Notes: generated by a model not told the origin, from the letters alone. A DNA stretch of 64,000 nucleotides from Amycolatopsis sp. NBC_01488 (GCF_036227105.1 NZ_CP109434.1:3414001-3478000); one strand, 5' to 3'. Shown: positions 1-8,801, numbered from the stretch's first letter. Numbers and translations are program-made.

Positions 1-1432
1 ATCCGTCGCGGCGGTCCAGATCCGAAGGTTCCCGCCCGGGTGCACCGCACCTTCGTCGAGAGGACTGTGGGGGACAAGGAAGGTGCGCTGGCAAGTTTGA
101 CGATCGGCGATGCGCGGTGGCGGCAATGCGCGAGCGGTTGGGATGCCCCGTTCGACGTCGGCAAGTCCGAATCCTGGTCCGCGATGCCCGCCATCCCGGA
201 TCTCATGCCCTGGGCGATACCGGGAGTGAAGCCGAATAGGACTTGGGTCTACGCACCGGAGCCTGAGACGTTGCGTGAGCGCTGGACCACGTTGACTCGA
301 GCGCCGCAGCCTGATAAGCCGTTGCTGTTAAAAGAAACTGACGACAGCAGGGTGAATGCGGAGAAGGCTCGGACACCGGGAATGAATGAGCATTCCGGTT
401 CTATCGGAGCCGAGGTGGGATCGTGTCCTTTGTTGTGCCGTATCGCACACAGGTCCTTCGACAGAAAGTGGGTGATTCCGGACAGTAGACTTCACGACAG
501 GGCGCGGCCGCCGCTATGGTATACGAACTCGGATAATCAGATCTTCGTAGTCGAGCAGCACGCACACCCGTGACTGCGGGGCCGGCATTGGTTTTCTCCG
601 CGCTGATCCCGGACATGCATTTTCATTCGGGCCGTGGCGGCCGGGTGCTGCCGCTGTACCGCGATGCCCAGGCGATCTCGGCCAACGTCAGCCCCGGCCT
701 GCTCGACTATCTCTCGCGACGGCTGAAGTGTGCGGTCACCGGCGAGGACCTGATGGCCTACCTGGCCGCCGTCACTGCACACGAGGGCTTCACCCGCCGC
801 TTCGTCGAGGAATTGAAGCATCCCGGGGTGCGGATTCCCCTGACGGGAAGCCAGGTCTTGTGGCGGACGGCGGTGGACTTGGGCGGGGAGGTGCTTTGGT
901 TGTACACGTATGGTGAGCGAGGGGTGAACCCGGAAGCCGGTCGCCCGGCGGGCGTTCCGAGGATGGATTCCGAGCGGCCGGCTGTGCAACTCGGCATCCC
1001 CGACACATCGGATCGGATGCCTGGGAGAATTCGATACGACGAGCCAACCCGTGCGCTGCATGTCGGCGATGGCGTCATCGCTCCGGTTGCCCCGGCTGTT
1101 ATGGCATTCGAAGTTTCCGGGATGCCTGTTGTGAAGCACTGGTTCGGATACCGGAAGAGGAAGCCGGACGGCACCCACTCGTCCCCGCTCAACGACATCG
1201 TCGCCACTAACTGGACTCCTGCCATGACGACTGAGCTACTTGACCTGCTGACGCGCTGGGACGCTGTGTGGCCATTGCGCCCGAGCAAGACAGACTGTTG
1301 GCGAAGATCGTTGCCGGCCCTCTGATCACGGTGGAGGATCTCGTGTCGTCGGGGGTCCTGCCCGTGCCCAGCTCGGCGAAGAAGATGCCCAAGCCTGATC
1401 AGGAGAGCGATCTCTTCAGCCCTCAAGGCTGA
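1..1432 (+). pseudogene. Type ISP restriction-modification enzyme, C-terminal part, two frameshifts
   Basis: Type ISP enzymes join helicase, methyltransferase and target-recognition functions in one long chain; this is the C-terminal specificity part, open at the left window edge. Frame 1 carries 'WAIPGVKPNRTWVYAP' and ends in 'QIFVVEQHAHP'. Frame 3 continues with 'VFSALIPDMHFHSGRGG', 'HTYGER'-like and 'VSGMPVVKHWFGYRKR' motifs. A third segment in another frame reads 'PEQDRLLAKIVAGPLI' and ends at a TGA at 1430-1432. The lesions lie near 571 and 1267. Each is repaired by adding one G (CCGTG to CCGGTG, and GTGTGG to GTGGTGG), so a sequencing error is possible. The 3' end overlaps the convergent phospholipase-D fragment by 10 bp. 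Family assignment is confident; whether the gene is really broken is not. Confidence 0.8.
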
Positions 1433-1981
1433 GGTTCGGGCGGGAGCCACCGAGCGACCAGCGTTCGGGGAGTGGCCGCGTCGACATACCAAAGCCGGTG
1501 TTCCTGGTCCCATCGGGCCCGGGTCGTTCGCTTGGCTTCTTCCTTCTCCTCGTACGGCACATCCAGGTACAGCCGACCATCGATCAGGGCACCGGGACCG
1601 ACCTGGGACCGGGACCCGGTTCGCCGACCGGCGCCGTCCCGGTGCCTCGACGCGAGGGGCCGATCCCGGCGTGCCTTGGTCATGATCCGCCGTACCTGCT
1701 CACATGCGCTCGCGTCGGTGACCCGCATCATCAAGTCCGTCGGTCCGACGTTCGCGAGGAGATTGAGAGAACCGTGCCACAGCAAGGTCTCATCCACGAT
1801 GACAACCTTCTCGTGCATCCGTTCCCGGTATGACACCTCGCAACCGGCTTGTCGCAAATCTGCTACGAGCTCGGCTTCGACCGAACCGTCGTCGGGCGGC
1901 CGGGTGTAGACCATTACCTGGATTCCGCTGGAGATCCGTGGCTCGAGCTGGCGTAGCCAGTGGCGTACCGATCGTCGGCCG
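1423..1981 (-). pseudogene. Phospholipase-D-like domain plus DUF5710, 5' end lost at IS256 element
   Basis: The fragment contains a PLD/HKD active-site motif, HEKVVIVD (H-x-K-x4-D), followed by 'WHGSLNLL' and 'TDLMMR', then a C-terminal DUF5710-type motif 'RLYLDVPYEEKEEAK...RARWD...LWYV'. In the family this tail typically sits at the end of larger nucleic-acid helicase or nuclease proteins found in defence islands. The reading frame is open up to the left end of the IS256-family element at 1982, where homologous coding sequence stops ('GRRSVRHWLRQLEPRI' is the first part that reads as native). The upstream domains, probably a helicase, are missing. No start codon belongs to the surviving part, so it is probably not expressed. 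Confidence 0.72.
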
Positions 1982-3417
1982 GAGCAATGCTTGAAACCTG
2001 TGGATGGCTGGGAAGGGGGCGTACCTTCCCGGTGACCGGTTGAGGTTTCCAAGCATGGCCGACGCGCCAACGTCGGCCGGGAAGGCACGACCCGATGCTG
2101 AGCGTAGTCCCTGATCCTGCTGCTGGTGATGACGGTGCGGCGGGCGGCTCGTCCGCGTCGTCGGTGATCGATGAGCTGGTGCGTGAAGGCGCGCGGCGGA
2201 TGCTGGCCGAGGCGTTGCAGGCCGAGGTCGAGGCCTACATCGCCCGGTTCGCCGGCGAGCGTGATGAGAACGGGCATCGCCTGGTGGTCCGCAACGGTCA
2301 CCACGAACCGCGCGAGGTGCTGACCAGCGCGGGCGCGGTGCAGGTGACCGCGCCGCGGGTCAACGACAAGCGCATCGACCCCGACACCGGCGAACGCGAG
2401 CGGTTCTCCTCGGCGATCCTGCCGCCGTGGGCACGCAAGACCCCGAAGATCACCGAGGTGCTGCCGCTGCTGTACCTGCACGGCCTGTCCTCGGGGGACT
2501 TCGTGCCGGCGCTGGGTCAGTTCCTCGGGTCGGCGAAGGGCCTGTCGGGTCCGGTGATCACGAAGCTGACCGAGCAGTGGAAGGCCGAACAACGCGCCTT
2601 CGCCGAACGTGATCTGTCCACTGTGGACTTTGTTTATCTGTGGGCGGACGGGATCCACGTCAACATCCGCCTGGAAGAGCAGAAACTGTGCCTGCTGGTG
2701 ATGATCGGGGTGCGCGCCGACGGCCGCAAGGAGCTCGTCGCGCTGGCTGACGGGTACCGCGAGTCGGCCGAGTCCTGGGCGGATCTGCTGCGCGATGCCC
2801 GCCGCCGCGGGATGCGTGCCCCGGTGCTGGCCGCGGGCGACGGGGCACTGGGGTTCTGGGGCGCGCTGCGGGAGGTGTTTCCCGAGACCCGGGAGCAGCG
2901 CTGCTGGTTCCACAAGATCGCCAACGTGCTGGCGGCGCTGCCCAAGTCCGCGCATCCCGGGGCGAAGAAGGCCCTCGCGCAGATCTGGAACGCCGAAGAC
3001 CGCCGGCACGCCCTGGACGCGGTGAAGGCGTTCGATGCCGCCTACGGCGCGAAGTTCCCCAAGGCCGCCGCCAAGATCACCGACGACATTGACGTGCTGC
3101 TGGCGTTCTACGACTATCCGGCCGAGCACTGGATCCACCTGCGGACCACGAACCCGATCGAGTCAACCTTCGCCACCGTGCGGCACCGCACCAAGGTCAC
3201 CAAGGGTCCTGGCTCCCGCGCGGCGGGGTTGGCGATGGCATTCAAGCTCATCGAAGCGGCCCAGGCTCGCTGGCGCGCGGTCAACGCGCCCCACCTGGTC
3301 GCCCTCGTCCGTGTCGGCGCACGGTTCGAGGCAGGCAAACTCGTCGAACGCCCCACCGAACACACCCCACCCGCAGCCGCCTAAAAGATCTTCATCCACA
3401 GGTCTTGACTATTGCTC
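1982..3417 (+). mobile_element. IS256-family insertion sequence
   Basis: The element is bounded by imperfect 25-bp terminal inverted repeats. The left begins GAGCAAT and ends CCTGTGGATG (1982-2006); the right, read on the minus strand from 3417, has the same first 7 and last 10 bases. Length is 1,436 bp with one transposase gene. The 8-9-bp target duplication expected for IS256 is absent: the flanks are CGTCGGCCG on the left and TCGCTCGGA on the right. Together with two different truncated genes on the two sides, this indicates a deletion or recombination after insertion. Confidence 0.8.
2095..3384 (+). CDS. IS256 (Mutator-like) family transposase
   Basis: DDE transposase of 429 aa, a normal length for the family. 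The catalytic acidic residues sit in 'YLWADGIHVN', 'AAGDGALGFW' and 'TTNPIESTFATVRHRT', and the CxxH motif after the second Asp is 'CWFHKIANVL'. The N-terminal third has the usual IS256 features 'MLAEALQAEVEAYI' and 'VRNGHHEPREVLT'. The ATG at 2095 follows the left inverted repeat by about 90 bp. The gene looks intact and could still be active, unlike the transposase copies near 52 kb and 54 kb. Confidence 0.93.
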   Translation: MLSVVPDPAAGDDGAAGGSSASSVIDELVREGARRMLAEALQAEVEAYIARFAGERDENGHRLVVRNGHHEPREVLTSAGAVQVTAPRVNDKRIDPDTGERERFSSAILPPWARKTPKITEVLPLLYLHGLSSGDFVPALGQFLGSAKGLSGPVITKLTEQWKAEQRAFAERDLSTVDFVYLWADGIHVNIRLEEQKLCLLVMIGVRADGRKELVALADGYRESAESWADLLRDARRRGMRAPVLAAGDGALGFWGALREVFPETREQRCWFHKIANVLAALPKSAHPGAKKALAQIWNAEDRRHALDAVKAFDAAYGAKFPKAAAKITDDIDVLLAFYDYPAEHWIHLRTTNPIESTFATVRHRTKVTKGPGSRAAGLAMAFKLIEAAQARWRAVNAPHLVALVRVGARFEAGKLVERPTEHTPPAAA

Positions 3418-4232
3418 TCGCTCGGAGGGTCGATGCTACTGATGCCCTCGCCGGGGCCAGGCGGTTCCGTCGTGCCGTAGCACCGGTGTATCTGCGACGC
3501 AACCAAGAGGACGTACTCACCGAGTTGCCCGAAAAAATCGAGGTCGAGGACTGGGTGCGGTTCACCTCTGCTGATGACGCCGCCTACGCCGCGACCGTGC
3601 GATCGCGCAATCTGATGCAGATGCGTCAGGCGGCTTTCCACGCTACCGAACCCGCCAAACTCGATCGGCTCGCCGAAATCGTGGACGAGGCCCGCGAGGA
3701 CGGTCACAAGGTCGTGGTGTTCTCCAACTTCCTCAAGGTTCTCGACACCATTCGGAAGAGGCTCGGAGACGCGGCGATGGGGCCACTGACCGGATCGGTG
3801 GCACCGCCGGCGCGACAAGAACTCGTCGATGCTTTCACCCGGCACGAGGGGCACGCCGTGTTGCTCAGCCAGATCGAAGCCGGCGGTGTGGGGCTGAACA
3901 TCCAGGCTGCATCCGTGGTGATCATCGCCGAGCCACAGTGGAAGCCCAGCATCGAGGAACAAGCGATCGCCCGCGCCTACCGGATGGGGCAAATCCGCAA
4001 AGTGCAGGTGCATCGCTTGCTTGCCAAGAGTAGCGTCGACGAGCGCCTCCGCGAGATTCAGGAGCGCAAGAGCTTGCTCTTTGCCGAGTTCGCGCGCAAA
4101 AGCGATGCCAAGGAAGCGGACAGCCGAGCTGTCGACACCAGCGAGCATCGACCGGCCGTCCTCGACGACGAGGCCGTGCCTCTGGAACGACGCATTGTCC
4201 TCGCTGAGCAGCACCGACTCGGGATCATCTGA
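3418..4232 (+). pseudogene. SNF2-family helicase, C-terminal helicase lobe only
   Basis: This is the C-terminal RecA-like lobe of an SNF2 ATPase: 'VYLRRNQEDVLTELPEKIE', motif IV 'KVVVFSNFLKVLDTI', motif V 'LLSQIEAGGVGLN' and motif VI 'QAIARAYRMGQ'. The N-terminal lobe with Walker A and the DExx box is absent; the frame simply runs out of the right end of the IS256-family element. The fragment therefore cannot hydrolyse ATP and is a relic. SNF2 helicases occur in several defence systems, and the next gene is a restriction nuclease about 47 bp downstream. Which system it belonged to cannot be told from this fragment. Confidence 0.82.
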
Positions 4233-4279
4233 CGAAACGAACCATCGATCATCCGGCGAAACCGAGAGAGGACAGAACG

Positions 4280-6820
4280 TTGGTCGCGGCTCGCGAGACG
4301 ACACTGCAGGAACTCCTGGAGGGATCCAAACAGTACCAGGTTCCGCTGTACCAGCGGACGTACTCCTGGAAAACCGCGCAACTGGACCGGTTGTGGGAGG
4401 ACATCACCCAGCTCGCTGCCGACCGGGCGAAAGACCCTGAGCTCACCCACTTCATTGGTTCCGTAGTGCTCGCGCCCAGCCCGTCCAACGGTCCCACCGG
4501 AGTGCAGGAGTTCCTGGTGATCGATGGACAGCAGCGCCTGACCACGCTGTCCATCCTGCTCTGCGCCATTCGTGACCAGCGGGCCAAGGAAGACGGCGCG
4601 GAGCACCGGGAGCGCATCGACCAGCAGTACCTCGTCAACAGATGGAAGCCTGAGCGGCAGCGGCTCAAGCTCGTACCCACTCAGGCGGATCGGCCTGCTT
4701 ATCAGGCCTGTCTCGACTCCGCCCCGCAAGCGGGCGGGACCGATCCCATCGGTGCCGCGTACCGGCACTTTTCCTCGAAGCTCGCCGCGGCGGACGATCC
4801 GGAAGACCCCGAAGACATCGAGCGGATCGAAGACGCCGTGATCTCCGGGCTCGCTCTGGTTTCGGTCACGGCGCAGCGCGGCGACAACCCGCACCGCATC
4901 TTCGAGTCATTGAACAACACTGGACTGAGCCTCAGCCAAGCCGATCTCCTGCGGAACTACCTGTTCATGCGGTTGCCCACGCGTGGTGAAGCCGTCTACC
5001 AATCGCTGTGGCTGCCGCTGCAGCAGCACCTTGACCGCGACCAGCTCGAGCTGCTCTTCTGGCTCGATCTCGTGCAACGCGATCCGCGGATCAAGCAGAC
5101 CGACACCTACGCCGGCCAGCAGCGCCGTCTCGATCGGATGCGCACCGAGGAAGAGATCGAGCAGGAGGTAGCGCGGCTCTGCCGGCTCGGACAGCTCCTG
5201 CGCACGATTCTCGATCCGTCCCTTGAACCAGATACGGCTGTGCGGCAACGGTTGGCCCGACTCCACGCGTGGGGTACCACGACCGTCTACCCGGTACTGC
5301 TCTACCTGCTCGATCGGCGGGATCGCGGCTCGGCCGACTCAACGCAGATCGCCACGGCGTTGCTGTACCTGGAAAGCTACTTCGTCCGCCGCCTCCTGGT
5401 CGGCCGTGCCACGGCCAACATCAACCGCGTCCTGCTCGCGATCGTCACGGAAATGGATGCTGAGCAGCCGGTCGATCAGGCCTTGCACCGCTACCTGTCG
5501 ACCGGCCGCAAGTATTACGCGACCGACCAGGAACTCCGGGCGGCGATCCGGTCGATTCCTTACTACTTGAACGGCCGGGCACGTCAGCGTTCTCTGGTGC
5601 TGAGTTGGCTGGAGGAGACCTATGCCAGCAAAGAGCCGCTCGCGCTTTCGGATCTCACCATCGAGCACGTGCTTCCCCAGACGCCTACCGACGACTGGCG
5701 GCAGATGCTGGGTGAAGACCTCGAAGCCGGCGAGGAGTTCGGCCAAGCACATGAGGCTCTCGTGCACACCCTGGGGAACCTCACCCTCACTGGATACAAC
5801 GCCAAACTGAGCAACAGCTCGTTCCCCGTGAAGCGGCCGCAGCTGGCCGCCAGCGGCGTGCGTATGAACCAGGAGATCGCAGAGCAGGAGCGTTGGAGCC
5901 GTCCGCAGATTCACGCCCGCGCCGACGCATTGGCCGAACGCGTGATCGCCGCTTGGCCCGCTCCCGCCGAACGTGCCGCCGAAAACTCCGGCCCGGCGTG
6001 GGACTTGATCAATCAAGTGCTGGCCGCTCTGCCCGCCGGTTCGTGGACAACTTACGGCGATCTCGCGGCATTGATCGGAAGCCATGCGGTTGCCGTCGGG
6101 CAGCGTTTGACGACAGCAGCCATCCCCAATGCCCATCGGGTGCTGCAGTCGGACGGCAAGTTGTCGCCGAACTTCGCCTGGGTCGACCCGTCGCGAACCG
6201 AGGACCCAGGAGCTTTGCTCAAGGCGGAGGGCCTGCCATTCGATTCGCAAGGGCGGGCGGAACCCGAAAAGCGTTTTGCCACCGACCAGCTCGCCGAGCT
6301 GCTCGGTGCCGAGATCCCGGACCGGATGCCGGAGATCCCTCCCGGTCAGAACCCTCAGCTACGCGACCGGTTCCGCGCTCAGCTCCTCGATCGACAGGGT
6401 CCGGACATCACCCGTGCGGTAGCCGAAGTGATCAACGCGTGGGCGGACCTTGGTGGTCATCTGGAGTACGGGATCGAGGAGGAGACTTCGTGCTTCCTCA
6501 TGTCGCGGGTCAAGTCCGAACCGGGAGGCGACATCTGGCCCGCCGTCGTTTACCCGAGCGGCAGGTTCGAGATCGTGTTCCAGCACCTCGTCATCCGTGT
6601 GCCCTTCCACGAGCGCAGCCGGCGCGAGGAACTCCGGCAACGGCTGAACCAGATCGACGGGGCCGACCTTCCCGAGACGAAGCTCGAGCAGCGTCCCGGC
6701 TTCCCGCTCGAAGTGCTCGCAGACCAGGCCAAGCGGCAAACGCTCGTCGAGGTTCTCGGCTGGTTCCACAATCTGGCCCGAAGCGATGCTCTTGCGAGTG
6801 ACGGTCCGGCAGTTTGGTAG
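4280..6820 (+). CDS. GmrSD-like nuclease (DUF262/DUF1524) with alkyltransferase-like domain
   Basis: Predicted modification-dependent (type IV) restriction protein of 846 aa that would act on modified phage DNA in the cytoplasm. The N-terminal GmrS-like part has 'QVPLYQRTYSW' (residues 20-30) and the nucleotide-binding 'DGQQR' (82-86). The GmrD-like HNH part has 'TIEHVLPQT' near 460 and 'LGNLTLTGYNAKLSN' near 500-515. Residues about 574-640 form an MGMT/alkyltransferase-like DNA-binding domain ('LPAGSWTTYGDLAALIG', then 'AHRVL'). The position of the reactive cysteine (PCHR in MGMT) is N-A-H-R, so it should bind rather than repair DNA. A further unrecognised C-terminal region follows. The TTG start has an AGAGAGGA ribosome-binding site. 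It appears intact between broken defence genes. Domain calls are from motifs; function is inferred. Confidence 0.85.
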   Translation: MVAARETTLQELLEGSKQYQVPLYQRTYSWKTAQLDRLWEDITQLAADRAKDPELTHFIGSVVLAPSPSNGPTGVQEFLVIDGQQRLTTLSILLCAIRDQRAKEDGAEHRERIDQQYLVNRWKPERQRLKLVPTQADRPAYQACLDSAPQAGGTDPIGAAYRHFSSKLAAADDPEDPEDIERIEDAVISGLALVSVTAQRGDNPHRIFESLNNTGLSLSQADLLRNYLFMRLPTRGEAVYQSLWLPLQQHLDRDQLELLFWLDLVQRDPRIKQTDTYAGQQRRLDRMRTEEEIEQEVARLCRLGQLLRTILDPSLEPDTAVRQRLARLHAWGTTTVYPVLLYLLDRRDRGSADSTQIATALLYLESYFVRRLLVGRATANINRVLLAIVTEMDAEQPVDQALHRYLSTGRKYYATDQELRAAIRSIPYYLNGRARQRSLVLSWLEETYASKEPLALSDLTIEHVLPQTPTDDWRQMLGEDLEAGEEFGQAHEALVHTLGNLTLTGYNAKLSNSSFPVKRPQLAASGVRMNQEIAEQERWSRPQIHARADALAERVIAAWPAPAERAAENSGPAWDLINQVLAALPAGSWTTYGDLAALIGSHAVAVGQRLTTAAIPNAHRVLQSDGKLSPNFAWVDPSRTEDPGALLKAEGLPFDSQGRAEPEKRFATDQLAELLGAEIPDRMPEIPPGQNPQLRDRFRAQLLDRQGPDITRAVAEVINAWADLGGHLEYGIEEETSCFLMSRVKSEPGGDIWPAVVYPSGRFEIVFQHLVIRVPFHERSRREELRQRLNQIDGADLPETKLEQRPGFPLEVLADQAKRQTLVEVLGWFHNLARSDALASDGPAVW

Positions 6821-7687
6821 AGCAAGGTGGCGGCAGTCCGCAGCCTTTGAGGCGCTGTGGCCGGTGACAGTGGCATCGACCAGAAACGCGGGACGGACAC
6901 AACCACGCCGCAGCGATTGTCAGTACGCCGGACCGCGAGGCGACCACGCTGTTCAACCCGGCGATAGTCGAGCCCGGCGGCGAGGTCAACTAGCAGTAGG
7001 GGGCTGGCTGTCGTTCTTCGACGTCCGCGTCAGTGCGCAACATGTTCGCCCGAGTTCGGCGCGCCGAACTCGGGCGACGAAACTTTCGTGCCCCTTCTTG
7101 TAGAGGTTCGGGTCCGAGCACCCAAGCGAATGGGCGCTGCGTCCTGACCTGACCCGCTCTAGCGCTTCGGACAGCTCCGCGAGCCCGCCCGGTCCGGAGG
7201 CCCCACCCTCGCGTTTACCGGGCCGCCCTCGCGCACCTCAGCGATGAACGCGTTCGCCGCGTCCAATCGGAAGGGGCGACACGTGCCGGACTGCGGCCAT
7301 CACCCTGTATTTGCTCACGCCGAAATTGCACTCGTCGGTCATCGCGGCCGGAAATTCGGCTGTCGCCTTCGTGACGGCACCATCGAGGCCAGTGGTTCGC
7401 CCTTGGGGTCGGCCAGGCCGGTCTCGTGCAGGTACTAGAGGAACAACCCCGCGTTTTGGCCGCGAGAACGGCGGTGGCGTTCGAGGCAGGCGCGAGAGCA
7501 GAAATCCCGGACCAGCGAGGCCAACCAGTAGACGAGCCACAAGTAGTGAGGGGAGCCTGGTCGGCTGCCGGATTCATCGATCGTCCGTACAACGGCCCAG
7601 GTGCACGGCCGTACCCGGAGCACACCGCAAGGTCTCTCGCCACCAGTATTTCGGCTGGTAGGCGGGCGACGTGCACTGTCCTTGGCG
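6821..7687. other. Gene-poor 867-bp stretch between nuclease gene and AICE
   Basis: No confident gene. The plus strand has short coding-like traces just after the nuclease gene (for example '...TTLFNPAIVEPGGEVN' ending near 6992). The minus strand has broken traces such as 'FCSRACLERHRRSRGQ' near 7435-7540 interrupted by stops; I do not recognise either. The region contains a perfect 32-bp palindrome at 7046-7077. It is the chromosomal side of the AICE left attachment site, so before integration it lay directly beyond the 3' end of tRNA-Arg. Confidence 0.5.
7046..7077. repeat. Perfect 32-bp palindrome
   Basis: The two 16-base arms, TCGCCCGAGTTCGGCG and its exact reverse complement, abut with no spacer. 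It lies about 225 bp after the restriction nuclease gene and is not followed by a T run in either direction. A cruciform-forming element, a terminator-like structure or a protein-binding site are all possible. Confidence 0.8.
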
Positions 7688-7725
7688 GTGCCCCCGGCAG
7701 GATTCGAACCTGCGACACCCGCTTT
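7688..7725 (-). repeat. Left attachment site (attL), tRNA-Arg 3' duplicate
   Basis: 38 bases identical to 19988-20025, covering the T arm, acceptor 3' strand and part of the anticodon arm of tRNA-Arg(CCT) on the minus strand. It then diverges, so no tRNA can be made here. It marks the outer, tRNA-distal end of the integrated AICE. Confidence 0.92.
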
Positions 7726-7872
7726 TGTGGATCATGCTTGCCATCGACCGTCGATAGTGATCGACATACTCCGCCACCTGGCGATCCTTCGGCTACGGCG
7801 AGCCTGTACCCCGTGGTCATTTGTGGTCATCTCGCGACCATTGGCAAGGGTAAAGCGTGGGCGACGGGCGTG

Positions 7873-7908
7873 GTGTTCGGTGTTCGGTCACGACAGAACG
7901 CCGAACAC
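7873..7908. repeat. Inverted repeat, 13-bp arms
   Basis: GTGTTCGGTGTTC at 7873-7885 pairs with GAACGCCGAACAC at 7896-7908, with one T-to-C difference that would be a G-U pair in RNA. The spacer is 10 bases. No T run follows. Confidence 0.65.
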
Positions 7909-8132
7909 CTGACCCGAGGGCCCCTTGCACTTATTCGGTGCCTCTCCGACCTTGCGATCATCGCCCCTTTCCCTTTGCAGCAGGAGAAACCCCCATTGAT
8001 GATCATGGTCATTGGCTGTCGTTCGCTGGTGCGGTGTGGGCAAAATGTGGGTTCCGGTCGTCGCTGCCTGCTGGCTTGCGTCGGCAAGACTAGCGCTTCG
8101 AACGCGTGTTCGCTGTGGGTAGTGGTGGCACT

Positions 8133-8161
8133 ACCTATGGGTGACCCCGTCACCCATAGGT
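8133..8161. repeat. Perfect inverted repeat, 13-bp arms, 3-base loop
   Basis: ACCTATGGGTGAC (8133-8145), loop CCC, then its exact reverse complement (8149-8161). It is less GC-rich than its surroundings and has no T tract. It resembles an operator or a single-strand origin hairpin more than a terminator. Confidence 0.7.
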
Positions 8162-8233
8162 ACTACATGTGGTGTCGGTCCCTGAAAATGTCCGTGATGT
8201 GGGTTACGCTTCCAGTGACGCGAACAGGAAAGA

Positions 8234-8263
8234 CCCCGACCGGGGTCGACACCTCGGTCGGGG
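8234..8263. repeat. GC-rich hairpin, 13-bp arms, 4-base loop
   Basis: CCCCGACCGGGGT (8234-8246) and ACCTCGGTCGGGG (8251-8263) pair with one mismatch around a CGAC loop. It lies about 100 bp upstream of the first plus-strand AICE gene, so it could be a leader structure or a terminator without a T run. Confidence 0.6.
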
Positions 8264-8366
8264 CCAGTGCATTGGCGATGCTCTGCGACCGTACCGGCCG
8301 GTAGCGGTTGGCGACAAGAGCCATCCGTAGGCGTGGTGTACGAGTTCGCAGGTGGGACATCCTTCA

Positions 8367-8645
8367 ATGTCGTTTGAAATCAAGTTTGACCACGGAGCCT
8401 TCGACCGGGCAATGAGAGACGCAGTCAGAGACGGTGTCGAGTCGATCAGGAACGACTATCAGGCGCTGTTCGATCGTCTCTCGCAGACTCACAAGGGCCG
8501 CCCCGTGGCGGAGATCGAGTCCCTGCTCACTGCGGAGTTTCGTCAGCGTGGCGGTGACATGCCTCCGGCGGAGGTCAAGCAGTACGCGGAGTGGGTCGCA
8601 GAAGGACGGCACATCGAATTCCAACTCGACAGTAGAGGTCTTTAG
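8367..8645 (+). CDS. Hypothetical AICE protein, 92 aa
   Basis: Starts 'MSFEIKFDHGAFDRAMRDAV' at an ATG with AGGTGGGA about 10 bases upstream; an earlier in-frame ATG at 8352 lacks this spacing. The protein is soluble and charged with no membrane segment. A segment around 'QTHKGRPVAEIESLL' resembles small actinobacterial hypothetical proteins seen near integrases and phage-like genes. I cannot assign a function. It is followed by the 38-bp repeat/hairpin unit. Confidence 0.55.
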   Translation: MSFEIKFDHGAFDRAMRDAVRDGVESIRNDYQALFDRLSQTHKGRPVAEIESLLTAEFRQRGGDMPPAEVKQYAEWVAEGRHIEFQLDSRGL

Positions 8646-8657
8646 CCTGCTGGTTTT

Positions 8658-8761
8658 CAACTAGTGGGTGGCCTCTTCGCCATCTCGTCGACCTGACAGC
8701 GCCGGGTCAAGGGGGCGCCTTCAGCCTTGCTGAGCGCGCTGCAGCGAGTCGCCCCCTTGAC
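8658..8761. repeat. Repeat unit copy A: 38-bp direct repeat plus 12-bp hairpin
   Basis: Bases 8658-8695 are identical to 9412-9449. They are followed by an inverted repeat, GTCAAGGGGGCG (8706-8717) with CGCCCCCTTGAC (8750-8761), perfect over 12 bp around a 32-base loop. The unit sits just downstream of a small gene, as does copy B, so a 3'-end processing or terminator role or a small mobile element is plausible. Confidence 0.75.
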
Positions 8762-8801
8762 CTTGCGCTCCGGCGTAGCTGTGAATCTCTAGGATCTCAT
8801 C

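Larger units (their letters stand above)
7726..8366. other. Gene-free left end of the AICE with three strong inverted repeats
   Basis: About 640 bp inside attL without a convincing coding region. It contains inverted repeats at 7873-7908 (13-bp arms, one mismatch), 8133-8161 (13-bp perfect arms, 3-base loop) and 8234-8263 (13-bp arms, one mismatch, 4-base loop). Such a clustering next to an attachment site suggests integrase/excisionase arm sites, a transfer locus or a replication origin. None of these can be chosen from sequence alone. Confidence 0.6.

Noticed and set aside
1423..3138. 571-codon minus-strand open frame through the IS256 transposase
   Set aside because: Only the first 559 bp up to the IS end are homologous to a known family; the rest is the antisense of the transposase gene.
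7688..7725. A second tRNA-Arg gene
   Set aside because: Only the 3' half is present and the sequence diverges in the anticodon arm; it is an attachment-site duplicate.
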